Source: Frankiales bacterium (GTDB lineage Bacteria; Actinomycetota; Actinomycetes; Mycobacteriales; SCTD01). From it: a DNA stretch of 47,145 nucleotides. Below the pieces are notes generated by a model that was not told where the DNA came from, ran no database searches, and saw nothing but the letters and a program-made list of their open reading frames with translations. Location: positions 1 through 47,145 of the forward strand of contig JAOPVZ010000014.1 of the NCBI GenBank assembly GCA_025965935.1. Direction: 5' to 3'. Both the position numbers and the translations under genes were made by a program. Shown here piece after piece: positions 34,672 to 43,689 of this stretch. Each line of letters starts with the position of its first letter. Position 1 is the first letter of the stretch.

Positions 34672-35537
34672 CATCGGCAGCCGTCCTGACCACCAGGTTC
34701 CGTGCCCGCCGGCGTCCGACCTGGGCGCTGTCCACGCAGGTGCTGCTGGCGCTGGTCGTGCTGCTCCTCGGCACGGTCTTCCTGGGAAGCGTCATCGCGC
34801 CGTACGGCGCCACGGACGGCGATCCGGCGAACCGGTTGCTCGGCTTCGGCTCCGCGGGGCACCTGCTCGGCACCGATGGGCAGGGCCGCGACATCCTGAG
34901 CCGCCTCATCCTCGGCACCCGGCTGTCGCTGCTGACCGGGATCATCCCGGTGCTGATCGCGGGGACGGTCGGGTCGGCAGTCGGCCTGTGCGCCGGCCTC
35001 GCCTCGCGCCTGGTGAACACCCTCATCATGAGGACCCTCGACGTCTTCTACAGCTTCCCCTCGATCCTGCTCGCCATCGGCGTCGCCGCGGCTCTCGGGC
35101 CGAGCATCAAGAACGCCATCATCGCGTTGTCGATCGTGCTCATCCCGCCGGTCGCCCGCATCGTCGAGGCGGAGGTCGTGGCGCTGCGCAGTGCGGCGTT
35201 CATGAAGGTCGCCGAGTGCAGCGGGGCCTCCCGCTTCCTCATCGCGGTGCGCCACGTGGTCCCGAACATCCGGGCACCACTGGTCGTCTACTGCACCACG
35301 CTGATCGGCCTGTCGATCGTGGACGCCGCCGGCCTGAGCTTCCTCGGACTCGGCGCATCGCCGCCGACCGCCGAGTGGGGCCTCATGCTCAACGACGCCC
35401 GCAACTACTTCTTCCGAGCACCCGCGGTCGCACTCGCGCCGGCACTGGCGATCCTGCTCGTCGCGCTGCTCTTCAACGCGCTCGGTGACCGGCTACGGGT
35501 CGAGCTCGACGTCCGTCAGCGAGGAGCCACGCCATGA
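34668..35537 (+). CDS. ABC transporter permease, Opp/Dpp C type
   Basis: 289 aa. The N-terminal helix at about 22-45, GFGSAGHLLGTDGQGRDILS is the DppC hallmark, followed by five helices. The EAA loop is AAFMKVAECSGASRFLIAVR. SFLGLGASPPTAEWGLMLND is the diagnostic C-terminal motif. Partner of the preceding permease; ATGA overlaps on both sides show a translationally coupled operon. Confidence 0.95.
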   Translation: MTSAAVLTTRFRARRRPTWALSTQVLLALVVLLLGTVFLGSVIAPYGATDGDPANRLLGFGSAGHLLGTDGQGRDILSRLILGTRLSLLTGIIPVLIAGTVGSAVGLCAGLASRLVNTLIMRTLDVFYSFPSILLAIGVAAALGPSIKNAIIALSIVLIPPVARIVEAEVVALRSAAFMKVAECSGASRFLIAVRHVVPNIRAPLVVYCTTLIGLSIVDAAGLSFLGLGASPPTAEWGLMLNDARNYFFRAPAVALAPALAILLVALLFNALGDRLRVELDVRQRGATP

Positions 35538-36574
35538 GCACCTTCAGCAAGACGAGGCCGCCACTGCTCGAGACCACCCGGCCGACAGCGGACCAGACGG
35601 TCCTGCGCGTCACCGACCTCACCACCGGCTTCCGGCGCGGCGCGACGACGACCGAGGTGGTCCGCGGTGTCAGCTTCGACCTGCGGGCCGGTCGCACCCT
35701 GGTCCTGCTCGGAGAGAGCGGCTGCGGCAAGTCGGTGACCGCCCGGTCCCTCATGCGCCTCACCCCCGAGCGGGCCGTGATCGGCGGCTCGGTACAGCTC
35801 GGTGACGAGGAGCTGCTGACGCTGCCGCTCGCCGACGTGGTCCGCCGACGGGGCAAGCGGATCGCGCTCGTCCCGCAGGACCCGGCCGGCGCGCTCAGCC
35901 CGCTGCGCAAGATCGGCTCCCAGGTCAGCGAGGTGCTGCGCGTGCACGGGATCGTGGGGACGCGGCAGGAACGCACAGGCCGCACCCTCGAGCTGCTCGA
36001 CCGGGTCGGCATCCCCGATCCGCAGCGGGTCGCGGGCTCCTACGCCCACGAGCTCTCCGGCGGCATGCGACAGCGCGTCGCGATCGCGATCGCCGTCGCG
36101 TGCGACCCCGAGGTGCTCATCGCCGACGAGCCGACCACCGCGCTCGACGTCACCGTGCAGGCGCAGATCCTGGAGCTCTTCCAGGACCTGCAAGCGCGCC
36201 TAGGCATGGCCACGCTGCTGGTCACCCACGACGTCGGGGTGGCCGAGCGGATGGCCGACGAGATCGCGGTCATGTACGCGGGACGGATCGTTGAGAGCGG
36301 GCTCGCGGAGACCGTGCTGTCGGCCCCGCGGCACCCGTACACGGCTGCGCTGCTGCGGGCCCTGCCGGTGCCTGGGGTCCGTCGCGGCGAGCTGCAGCCG
36401 ATCCCCGGTCAGCCGTCGGCACCCTCGGAGCGGCCGGCCGGGTGCCCGTTCCGGACCCGGTGCGACTTCCAGCACGACGCGTGCTCGGAGTACGAGCCGC
36501 CGCTGTTCGTCACCGACGTCGCGACCCACGCCGCGTGCGACCTCATGCGCCCGTCGCAGCAGGCGGTCGGCTGA
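35534..36574 (+). CDS. ABC transporter ATP-binding protein, Opp/Dpp D type
   Basis: 346 aa. Walker A GESGCGKSVT, signature ELSGGMRQR, Walker B VLIADEPTTALDVT, H-loop VTHDVG. The C-terminal oligopeptide-transporter extension contains CPFRTRCDFQHDACSEYEPP, whose cysteines in this family can bind an Fe-S cluster or metal. About 30 extra N-terminal residues precede the core. Confidence 0.95.
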   Translation: MSTFSKTRPPLLETTRPTADQTVLRVTDLTTGFRRGATTTEVVRGVSFDLRAGRTLVLLGESGCGKSVTARSLMRLTPERAVIGGSVQLGDEELLTLPLADVVRRRGKRIALVPQDPAGALSPLRKIGSQVSEVLRVHGIVGTRQERTGRTLELLDRVGIPDPQRVAGSYAHELSGGMRQRVAIAIAVACDPEVLIADEPTTALDVTVQAQILELFQDLQARLGMATLLVTHDVGVAERMADEIAVMYAGRIVESGLAETVLSAPRHPYTAALLRALPVPGVRRGELQPIPGQPSAPSERPAGCPFRTRCDFQHDACSEYEPPLFVTDVATHAACDLMRPSQQAVG

Positions 36575-37542
36575 TGGCCGCCCCGGAGTTCCTGCTCGAG
36601 GGCAGGGGTCTGACCGTCACGTACGGCAACGGCGTACGTGCCGTCTCCGATGTCGACCTGACCGTCCGGCACGGCGAGATCGTCGGGTTGGTGGGCGAGT
36701 CCGGCTGCGGCAAGTCCAGCCTCGCCAACACGGTGCTGCGCATGGTGAAGCCGCAGTCAGGGACGTTGTCGTTCAACGGCAAGGACCTGCTCGCGATGCA
36801 CGGGGACGAGCTCAAGGCAGTGCGCCGGAGCCTGCAGGTGGTGCCGCAGGACCCGAGCACGTCCCTCAACCCGCGGCTCACCATCGCGCAGTCCGTCGAG
36901 TTCAACCTCAAGGTGCACGGCTGGGGACGCCGCGAGCGCCGGGCCCGGGTGATGGAGATGCTCGACCGCGTCGGCATCCCTGCCAGCTACAGCACCCGGT
37001 ACCCGCACCAGCTCTCCGGCGGCCAGCTGCAGCGGGTGGCCATCGCACGGGCTCTCGTCACCGACCCGTCGCTCGTGGTCTGCGACGAGGCAGTCTCGGC
37101 GCTGGACAAGAGCGTGCAGGCCCAGATCCTCAACCTGCTCGCCCAGCTGCAGCGGGACCTCGACGTCGCGTTCCTCTTCGTCTCCCACGACCTCACCGTC
37201 GTCGAGCACGTGTCGGACCGGGTCCTCGTCATGTACCTCGGCCGCATCGTCGAGGAGGGTCCAGCGACCGAGATCCTCACCGCGCCCCGGCATCCGTACA
37301 CGCAGGCCCTGCTCGCGAGCATCCCCACCCGCGGCCAGCAGCGTGCCGCGATCCACGGTGAGCCCCCGAGCCCCGTCAACCCGCCCAGCGGTTGCGGCTT
37401 CCGCACGCGCTGCCCGTACGCCGTGGACGCCTGTGCCGGCTACGACAACACCCCCCACGCCGTCGGTCCGGACCACGCCGCAAGGTGCGTTCGCCTCGAC
37501 GATCTCGCCCTGACCGCACCACAAGCCTGGAGGAACTCATGA
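36574..37542 (+). CDS. ABC transporter ATP-binding protein, Opp/Dpp F type
   Basis: 322 aa from ATG 36574, which shares one base with the preceding TGA. Walker A GESGCGKSSL, signature QLSGGQLQR, H-loop VSHDLT. Walker B reads LVVCDEAVSALD, the usual OppF form with EAVSALD. The C-terminus holds GCGFRTRCPYAVDACAGYDN. Pairs with the preceding ATPase as a heterodimer. Confidence 0.95.
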   Translation: MAAPEFLLEGRGLTVTYGNGVRAVSDVDLTVRHGEIVGLVGESGCGKSSLANTVLRMVKPQSGTLSFNGKDLLAMHGDELKAVRRSLQVVPQDPSTSLNPRLTIAQSVEFNLKVHGWGRRERRARVMEMLDRVGIPASYSTRYPHQLSGGQLQRVAIARALVTDPSLVVCDEAVSALDKSVQAQILNLLAQLQRDLDVAFLFVSHDLTVVEHVSDRVLVMYLGRIVEEGPATEILTAPRHPYTQALLASIPTRGQQRAAIHGEPPSPVNPPSGCGFRTRCPYAVDACAGYDNTPHAVGPDHAARCVRLDDLALTAPQAWRNS

Positions 37543-39122
37543 GGCGGATGCCTCTCACCGCTGCTGTCGCCGCGGCCCTGCTCGTCGCCGGGTGCAACGG
37601 TGGGGCTGGTGCGGCTGGAGGATCCGGCGCCAGCTCCAACACGCTCATCATCGCCATGACGGCGGCTCAGCTGCCGGGCCTCGACGCCGGCACCTTCGAG
37701 AGCGAGGGCTGGGAGGGCGAGCGCTTCGTCGGCATGCAGCTCTACGACGGGCTCACCAAGATGTCGCTCAACCAGGACAAGACCGGACCCACCATCGAGC
37801 CCGACCTCGCGACCTCCTGGAAGGTGTCCAAGGACGTCAAGACGTGGACCTTCACGCTTCGCCCCGGCGTGACCTTCCACGACGGCACACCGTTCAACGC
37901 CGACGCTGCGGTCTTCGGCTTCGACCGGATCCTGAACCCGAAGTCGAAGTACTTCAACGCCGACGCCGCCGGCCTGATCGGCTTCTACACGCAGTCGATC
38001 GCGGGCTACAAGAAGGTCAATGACATGACCTTCCAGATCACGACGAAGGCGCCGTACGCGCTACTGACGCAGGACCTGCCGTTCCTGACCTTCCCCAGCC
38101 CCACGGCGGTGGAGAAGCTGGGCAACAAGGCGTTCGGCCAGCACCCGGTCGGCACCGGCCCGTTCAAGTTCTCGCGGCTCATCAGCGGCGGCAGCGCGGA
38201 GTTCGTCAAGAACGAGAAGTACTGGAACGGCGCTCCGACGCTCGACAAGCTCGTGCTGCGCCCCATCCCCGAGGCGACGGCGCGGGTCTCGGCTCTGCGT
38301 TCCGGCGAGGTCAACTGGATCGAGTTCCCGTCACCCGACGATGCGGCGAGCCTGGGCAAGGAGGGGTACATCGTGAAGACGAACCCGTACTCCCACATCT
38401 GGCCGTGGCTGTTCGATGTCACGAAGGGGCCGCTGAAGGACGCGCGGGTGCGCCTGGCCCTGAACCTCGCCATCAACCGCGACCAGATGGCAAAGGGCAC
38501 GCTGAGCGGTTTCGGTGCGCCGGCTGAGCAATACGTCCCGCAGACCGACGTCGGCTACCAGCCGTCGGGGAACGTCCTGACCTACGACCCGGTCAAGGCG
38601 AAGTCCCTGCTCGCTGCGGCCGGCTACCCGAACGGCTTCAGCATGACGCTGTCCTATCCCACGAGCGGGTCGGGCAACATGGTCCCGGGCCCGATGAACG
38701 AGGCGCTGCAAGCCGACCTCGCCAAGGTGGGCGTGAAGGTCAAGCTCGAGCCGGTCGAGTGGTCCGCGATGATCGGCGACTGGAGCGCCGGCAAGATGTC
38801 ACTGGGCGCGGACGCGACGAACATCTCGCTGGGCTTCCAGCCGCCCATCTCCTGGGAGGTCTACTTCGGGAGCAAGAGCGTCTTCAACGTCGGGCACTAC
38901 AACAGCCCGCAGTTCGATGCCTTGTGGAGCAGGGCGCAGGCGACGGTCGACGACACCGCCCGCGCCAAGATCATCGAGCAGATCAATGCGCTCCTGGTCA
39001 AGGACAACCCCTGGCTCGTGGTCGTCAGCGACCTCAACCCCCGCGTCATCACCAAGAACGTCCACGGCTTCACCCAACCGAGGTCGGTGTGGGTCGACCT
39101 GACCCACATCACCGTGAGCTAG
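37539..39122 (+). CDS. ABC transporter substrate-binding lipoprotein (SBP family 5)
   Basis: 527 aa. Lipoprotein signal peptide with lipobox LLVAGC, lipidated Cys at about 20, then a Gly/Ser-rich linker. TWTFTLRPGVTFHDGTPFNA is the family 5 signature. It is anchored outside the membrane and delivers the solute to the permeases. GGAACTC precedes ATG 37539 and the start overlaps the previous stop. The binding specificity cannot be read, but the following nitrilase-type gene hints at an amide or nitrile-like compound rather than plain peptides. Confidence 0.95.
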   Translation: MRRMPLTAAVAAALLVAGCNGGAGAAGGSGASSNTLIIAMTAAQLPGLDAGTFESEGWEGERFVGMQLYDGLTKMSLNQDKTGPTIEPDLATSWKVSKDVKTWTFTLRPGVTFHDGTPFNADAAVFGFDRILNPKSKYFNADAAGLIGFYTQSIAGYKKVNDMTFQITTKAPYALLTQDLPFLTFPSPTAVEKLGNKAFGQHPVGTGPFKFSRLISGGSAEFVKNEKYWNGAPTLDKLVLRPIPEATARVSALRSGEVNWIEFPSPDDAASLGKEGYIVKTNPYSHIWPWLFDVTKGPLKDARVRLALNLAINRDQMAKGTLSGFGAPAEQYVPQTDVGYQPSGNVLTYDPVKAKSLLAAAGYPNGFSMTLSYPTSGSGNMVPGPMNEALQADLAKVGVKVKLEPVEWSAMIGDWSAGKMSLGADATNISLGFQPPISWEVYFGSKSVFNVGHYNSPQFDALWSRAQATVDDTARAKIIEQINALLVKDNPWLVVVSDLNPRVITKNVHGFTQPRSVWVDLTHITVS

Positions 39123-39134
39123 AGGAGCACCTGC

Positions 39135-40025
39135 ATGACCATCATCGCCACCTGCGCCTTTCCGCCCACCTACGACGTCGCCAAGAGCGTCGAGCTGCAC
39201 CTCAGCTACATCGAGGAGGCGGCCGCCGCAGGCGCTGACCTCGTGGTGTTCCCCGAGACCAGCATCCAGGGGTACCCGGCCAACTTCAGCGTCATGGAGG
39301 CCGAGGCTGACATCAAGAAGATGTACGACGTCGCGGAGCTGGTCCCGGGAGGGCCGAGCGTCGATGCCATCGCCGACAAGGCGAGGGAGAAGGGCATCCA
39401 CGTCATCTACGGCCTCACCGAGGCGAGTGACCGCCCGGGCGTCGTCTACAACACGATGGTCCTCACCGGCCCGGACGGCTACATCGGGAAGTTCCGGAAG
39501 GTGCACGTCGGGCTGAGCGAGCAGATGGTCTGGCGGACCGGCGACGACTGGCCGGTCTTCGAGACGCCGTTCGGCCGGATCGGGATGCTGATCTGCTACG
39601 ACAAGGCCTTCCCGGAGTCCTGCCGCGAGCTGACCCTGCGCGGTGCCGACATCCTGGTGATGTCGACGGCATGGCCGCTGATGCCGGGCCACGGCACCGG
39701 CACGGACAACCTCTGGGTGCAGCAGTACGACGCCTTCGAGCGGGTTCGCGCCATGGAGAACGGCCGCTGGTTCGTCTCCTCGAACTTCATCGGCGAGCTC
39801 GGCGGGATCGAGTTCTTCGGGATGAGCCAGATCATCAACCCGGTCGGCGAGGTGGTCGCGACGACGGGCACCGAGACGGTCGGCCTCGTCACCGCGGAGA
39901 TCGACGTGTTCGGCGGCATGGCCGACGCCCGGGCAGCGATGCAGGGAGCCTTCCTCGTACGCGACCGCCGGCCCGACACCTACCTGGTGCTCGGCGGCGA
40001 GCTGCCCGTCGCGGTCGACGGCTGA
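39135..40025 (+). CDS. Nitrilase-superfamily carbon-nitrogen hydrolase
   Basis: 296 aa. The catalytic triad is visible: Glu41 (VVFPETSIQGYP), Lys122 (FRKVHVG) and Cys154 (MLICYDKAFPES). GAG GAGC before ATG 39135 is a good ribosome binding site, and it begins 12 nt after the binding-protein gene, so it is the last gene of the ABC operon. The family cleaves nitriles, amides or carbamoyl groups; CYDKAFPE and the short length point to an aliphatic amidase/carbamoylase-type member rather than a true nitrilase. Cytoplasmic. Confidence 0.92.
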   Translation: MTIIATCAFPPTYDVAKSVELHLSYIEEAAAAGADLVVFPETSIQGYPANFSVMEAEADIKKMYDVAELVPGGPSVDAIADKAREKGIHVIYGLTEASDRPGVVYNTMVLTGPDGYIGKFRKVHVGLSEQMVWRTGDDWPVFETPFGRIGMLICYDKAFPESCRELTLRGADILVMSTAWPLMPGHGTGTDNLWVQQYDAFERVRAMENGRWFVSSNFIGELGGIEFFGMSQIINPVGEVVATTGTETVGLVTAEIDVFGGMADARAAMQGAFLVRDRRPDTYLVLGGELPVAVDG

Positions 40026-40035
40026 GCCGCCGCGA

Positions 40036-41091
40036 TCAGCGCTGCCTGAGCAGCGCGCTGTAGAGAGTCAGACCCGGTCCGAACGCCATCGCCACCACGG
40101 GCGCGTCCCGTGGTGGCGGTGTCGTGGCCAGCAACCGCTGCAGCACGAGCAGGACCGTTGCAGACGAGCAGTTGCCGGCGTCACGGAGGACCTCGTAGGA
40201 CGGTGCCACGTCGGCTGGCGCCAGCCCGAGCTGCTCGGCGACCACCTCCACGATCCGCCGCCCACCCGGGTGGATCGCCCAGCCACCGACGTCGCCCACC
40301 GTGAGCCCGTGCGCACCGAGCAGGGCATCGGCGACCGGGCGTGCGTGACGGGCCAGCACGTCGGGCACCTTCGGCGACAGGCCCATCCGGAAGCCCAGGT
40401 CGGTGACCTCCCAGGTCATGTGGTCGAGCGTCGACGCATCGGTCCGGGCACTGACGTCGATGACGTCCAGCCCGTCGCGCGCGTCACCGTCACTGACAGG
40501 CACCAGCACGACAGCAGCGGCTGCGTCGGCGAACAGGGCGTGCGCGACCATCTGCTGCAGGCTGTCGGTCGGCGGCTGCAGGTGCAGGCTGGTCAGCTCG
40601 ACACAGAGGAGCACCGCCGGCTTGCCGCGAGCCTGGACGAAGTCGCTCACGGCACCGAGGCCAGGGATGGCGGCGTAGCAGCCCATGTGCCCGATGTGCA
40701 GCCGCTGGACGTCCGGGCTCATCCCGAGGTCCCGGGCGAGCAGGATGTCGAGCCCCGGCGTCGCGTAGCCGGTGCACGACACGACCGCGAGCAGGCCGAC
40801 GTCCTCGGCGGCGACGCCCGCGTCGGCCAGCGCCTTCGCGACCGCCTCGTGGCCGAGCGGCAGGGCCTCGTCGACGAAGCGGCGCATCCGCGCGCCGGTC
40901 CCCCAGCTGGAGACGTCCTCGACCCGGGGGTCCACGGCGGCGTGCCGGGTGGTGATGCCGGCACTGCGCCAGACCTTCTCGGCCGTCGGGTTGCCGTCGT
41001 AGTGCCGAGTGAAGAACTCGTCCCACACCGCGGCGTGGTCCATCGCCGGTGGCAGCGCCTGCCCGTGCCCCACGATCCGTGCCGTCACCAT
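40036..41091 (-). CDS. Type III polyketide synthase (chalcone/alkylresorcinol synthase family)
   Basis: 351 aa. The catalytic triad is in place: Cys138 (LHIGHMGCYAAIPGL), His274 (WAIHPGGRRIVE) and Asn307 (RDAGNCSSATVL). VVSCTGYATPGLD is the conserved N-terminal segment. These enzymes extend an acyl-CoA starter with malonyl-CoA into resorcinols, pyrones or related rings. It overlaps the upstream acyl-CoA dehydrogenase gene by 7 nt, and a methyltransferase is first in the operon, so a methylated, possibly unsaturated lipid-type product is likely. The product is not predictable. Confidence 0.93.
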   Translation of the reverse strand: MVTARIVGHGQALPPAMDHAAVWDEFFTRHYDGNPTAEKVWRSAGITTRHAAVDPRVEDVSSWGTGARMRRFVDEALPLGHEAVAKALADAGVAAEDVGLLAVVSCTGYATPGLDILLARDLGMSPDVQRLHIGHMGCYAAIPGLGAVSDFVQARGKPAVLLCVELTSLHLQPPTDSLQQMVAHALFADAAAAVVLVPVSDGDARDGLDVIDVSARTDASTLDHMTWEVTDLGFRMGLSPKVPDVLARHARPVADALLGAHGLTVGDVGGWAIHPGGRRIVEVVAEQLGLAPADVAPSYEVLRDAGNCSSATVLLVLQRLLATTPPPRDAPVVAMAFGPGLTLYSALLRQR

Positions 41092-42230
41092 CGTGCCGCC
41101 TCCTGGTCGGGGTCGAGGCCCAGCGCGGCATATCCCAGCCAGTCGGAGCAGACGTCGCTCGTGGCCGGCTGCAGGGCACCGCAGCGCGCGTCACGGAAGA
41201 CGCGCTCCAGCGCTGTACCCACTCGCATCGCCGACGACCCACACGCCTCGAGCAGCGATGCGCTGACGTTGGCAGCCGTGTCGCCAGCGAGCAGCTTCGC
41301 GCGCCACACCCAGCGGTTGGTCTCCGGCTCCCCGGGTGCCTCGGTGACGTGACGCGCCATCGTGCGCACCACCTCACGAGCGGCCGCCACCTCGGCATCG
41401 GCGCGGCCCAGTCGGCTACGCACCAGCGGAAGTCGCCCGAGGCCTCGCTCGGTCACGAACGCAGCGGCGGCGTCGACCGCTGCCTGCGCCACTCCGACGT
41501 ACACCGCGGCGTAGGAGGCCACCATCCACTGCGGCATGACCTGGGCCAGCACCAGCGCCAGTCCCTCGACCTGGCCGAGCAGTGCCTCGGGCGGGACCAC
41601 GACGTCGAGCTCAAGGTCGTGGCTCACCGTGGCGCGCATGCCGAGCGAGTCCCAGGTCGGCACGACCGTCACACCCTCGGACGCCGGTACGAGGAACTGG
41701 CTCACCGCGTCACCTCGGCGCGCCGCCACGAGGTAGGCGTCGGCGTGACCGGCACCGGAGCAGAAGGCCTTGGCGCCACGGATGTGCCAGCCACCGTCCA
41801 CCGGTGAGTACTCCGTCGTCATCGCGGAGAGCCGGGACCCGGCGCCGCGCTCGCTCATCGCGACGGCGTAGTGCCGACCGGCGACGGCACCTCGCAGCAC
41901 GTCGTCGCGTGCGGTGAAGAACGACTCCGGCACACCGAGCGCGCGTGCCACGTCGTCATCCGTCAGCGCAAGCGCCCCCGTCACTGAGGCGTGCATGTTG
42001 AACAGCAGCGCCGTCGCGCCGCTGCCACGAGCCAGCGCCTGTGCCACCTCCGCGTAGTCCGCGAAGCTCGCGCCTGCACCCCCCAACCGGCTGGGTGCCA
42101 TCAGTCCCAGCAGGCCGGTGCGGCGCAGGTCCTCGAAGTCCTCCACGGGGAAGGTGCCGTCGCGGTCGTAGCGGGCCGCCCGGTCAGCGAACGTTGCGGT
42201 CAGGGCCTGGGCTTGCTCGACCGCGTTCAT
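41085..42230 (-). CDS. Acyl-CoA dehydrogenase family protein
   Basis: 381 aa. Flavoprotein of the ACAD fold: GLLGLMAPSRLGGAGASFAD at the N-terminal domain, AVAMSERGAGSRLSAM in the middle beta-domain (FAD/substrate contact), WHIRGAKAFCSGAGHADAYL, and a C-terminal helical domain with ACGSSAMRVGTALERVFRDA. The sequence resembles the ACAD-like monooxygenase/hydroxylase branch as much as true beta-oxidation enzymes; a clear catalytic Glu could not be placed. ATG 42230 overlaps the methyltransferase stop (ATGA). Confidence 0.88.
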   Translation of the reverse strand: MNAVEQAQALTATFADRAARYDRDGTFPVEDFEDLRRTGLLGLMAPSRLGGAGASFADYAEVAQALARGSGATALLFNMHASVTGALALTDDDVARALGVPESFFTARDDVLRGAVAGRHYAVAMSERGAGSRLSAMTTEYSPVDGGWHIRGAKAFCSGAGHADAYLVAARRGDAVSQFLVPASEGVTVVPTWDSLGMRATVSHDLELDVVVPPEALLGQVEGLALVLAQVMPQWMVASYAAVYVGVAQAAVDAAAAFVTERGLGRLPLVRSRLGRADAEVAAAREVVRTMARHVTEAPGEPETNRWVWRAKLLAGDTAANVSASLLEACGSSAMRVGTALERVFRDARCGALQPATSDVCSDWLGYAALGLDPDQEAARW

Positions 42231-42937
42231 GCCTTCACTCCCACTGCTTGGAACAGCCCCGCGGTCGAGCGCACCGGCACCATCCGCACGTCCGGGCGAC
42301 GTCCCGCCAGCCACCGGACGTAGTCGAGCGCGGAAGGACGCAGTCCGAAGAGTCTCAACGGCACGCCCGCAGCAGCGGCCGTCGCCACCAGCTGGTGCCG
42401 GTCGATGAACAAGGCTCCGTCGTGCAGTCGCGGCGGTGGCCCCGCCGGTAGCCGCTCGGCCATGGTGATCGCCGAGAACCGCCCCCACCAGGTGCTCGCG
42501 ATCGTGTCCACGACCAACGTCCCTCCCGGTGCCAGAACGCGACAGGCCTCCCGCACCACCGTCCAGGGATCGCGGACGTGCTCGAGCACCTCACCGGCCA
42601 CCACCACGTCGAAGGACGCGTCGGCGAACGGCAAGCGGGTGGCGTCCGCCTGAACCACGGTCACGCCGTGCTCACGCGCCTGCTGCAGTCCGGGGCGTTG
42701 CAGGTCCACTCCGACGTGCGCGTAGCCGGACGTGTGCTTCACGAGCAGCCCGCCACCGCAGGCGACGTCCAACAGCGTGGCCCCGGGTCGAGGGGTCGGC
42801 AGGTGACGTGCCCGCGCCGCAGCGATCCAGTGCAGCATCGCGAAGGCCCCCCGGGTGTCCCACCACGAGGTCGCCAGGTCGTCGTACTGCCTCGGGTCGT
42901 TGCGCTCGCGCAGGGGTGTCGCCGTCTCGTCACGCAA
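42227..42937 (-). CDS. SAM-dependent class I methyltransferase (UbiG/Coq3-like)
   Basis: 236 aa. Motif I is LLDVACGGGLLVKHTSGYA, with VGVDLQRPGLQQ as motif II and FDVVVAGEVLEHVRDPW as motif post-I/III. Opening YDDLATSWWDTRGAFAMLHW matches the UbiG group of phenol O-methyltransferases. First gene of the methyltransferase-ACAD-type III PKS operon, so O-methylation of the polyketide phenol is the likely role. The methylation site is unknown. Confidence 0.9.
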   Translation of the reverse strand: MRDETATPLRERNDPRQYDDLATSWWDTRGAFAMLHWIAAARARHLPTPRPGATLLDVACGGGLLVKHTSGYAHVGVDLQRPGLQQAREHGVTVVQADATRLPFADASFDVVVAGEVLEHVRDPWTVVREACRVLAPGGTLVVDTIASTWWGRFSAITMAERLPAGPPPRLHDGALFIDRHQLVATAAAAGVPLRLFGLRPSALDYVRWLAGRRPDVRMVPVRSTAGLFQAVGVKA

Positions 42938-42984
42938 CCCGGTCGCACCTCCACAGCAGCAGGTCCTTGTCGAGACGGACGGTT

Positions 42985-43000
42985 GGCGGCACTCACCGCC
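42985..43000. terminator. Hairpin between the Tad cluster and the PKS operon
   Basis: GGCGG-CACTCA-CCGCC in the 102-bp gap downstream of the last Tad-cluster gene and upstream of the methyltransferase start. Its position fits a terminator, with no U-tract. Confidence 0.35.
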
Positions 43001-43039
43001 TGTTGGTGCCCGGCTATGACTCTCGCACGCCTCCCAGCC

Positions 43040-43255
43040 TCAGACGCTCGCGGTGGGACCCGTGCTGGTCGTCCCCGGCGTGTGGTGGTCGAGGACCACA
43101 CCCACCGCGGTCAGCACCACCGCAGCGGCGAGGCAGGCCGCCCCGAGCTGCACCTGCCGGCGACGATCCAGCTTGGCATCGTCGTAGGCCGTGAGCAGGA
43201 ACCACATGGCCGCGAGGACGAGCAGCGGCGCCAGCGCCCACAGCAACGCGGCCAT
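43040..43255 (-). CDS. Small two-helix membrane protein at the end of the Tad cluster
   Basis: 71 aa from ATG 43255, which overlaps the preceding TGA by one base (TGATG). Two membrane helices: ALLWALAPLLVLAAMWFLL (about 3-22) and GAACLAAAVVLTAVGVVLD (about 37-56), joined by a charged loop with TAYDDAKLDRRRQ. No family recognised. The tight overlap argues that it is a real member of the pilus operon. Confidence 0.65.
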   Translation of the reverse strand: MAALLWALAPLLVLAAMWFLLTAYDDAKLDRRRQVQLGAACLAAAVVLTAVGVVLDHHTPGTTSTGPTASV

Positions 43256-43689
43256 CAGGGCAGCACCGGCGACTGCGCCCGCGCGGTCGCCCGCAGCTCG
43301 ACGGTCGTGACCCCGAGCCAACCCACGAACGGCAGTGACACCACCCGACGAGCCTGTACGACGGCAGTGCCCGGATCGGCCGGGTCGACGTCGCCCGTCA
43401 GCTCCAGCCCGGGCTGCTCACCGCGCGACTCGTCCTGGTACTGCGCCACCACGTCCTCCACCCCCGCCAGGTCCAGCGGCACCCGATCACCGAGGCCGTT
43501 GTCGACGATGCTCGCACGGTCCGCCTGCTGCGCCGCCGCGACAGCCGCACCATCCGCCGCCGCCGACAGCGCCCGCTTCGCCAGGACCACCTTGCTCACG
43601 TCGACGACGACGGCCACCAGCAGGAGCAGCACCACGGACAGCCCGATCGTCAGCAGCAGGATCGTGCCCTGCTCGTCGCGGCGCCTCAC
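43255..43689 (-). CDS. TadG/Rv3660c-type Flp pilus assembly protein (putative Flp-pilus assembly TadE/G-like)
   Basis: 144 aa from GTG 43689. The N-terminus RRRDEQGTILLLTIGLSVVL is the TadG-like start: a charged stretch, E-Q-G-T, then a hydrophobic helix. KRALSAAADGAAVAAAQQAD is the usual follow-up helix of this family (ALQAAADAAALAA). The extracytoplasmic part has no catalytic motif. The GTG overlaps the preceding stop (GTGA). Likely a minor pseudopilin or membrane anchor of the Tad system. Confidence 0.85.
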   Translation of the reverse strand: MRRRDEQGTILLLTIGLSVVLLLLVAVVVDVSKVVLAKRALSAAADGAAVAAAQQADRASIVDNGLGDRVPLDLAGVEDVVAQYQDESRGEQPGLELTGDVDPADPGTAVVQARRVVSLPFVGWLGVTTVELRATARAQSPVLP

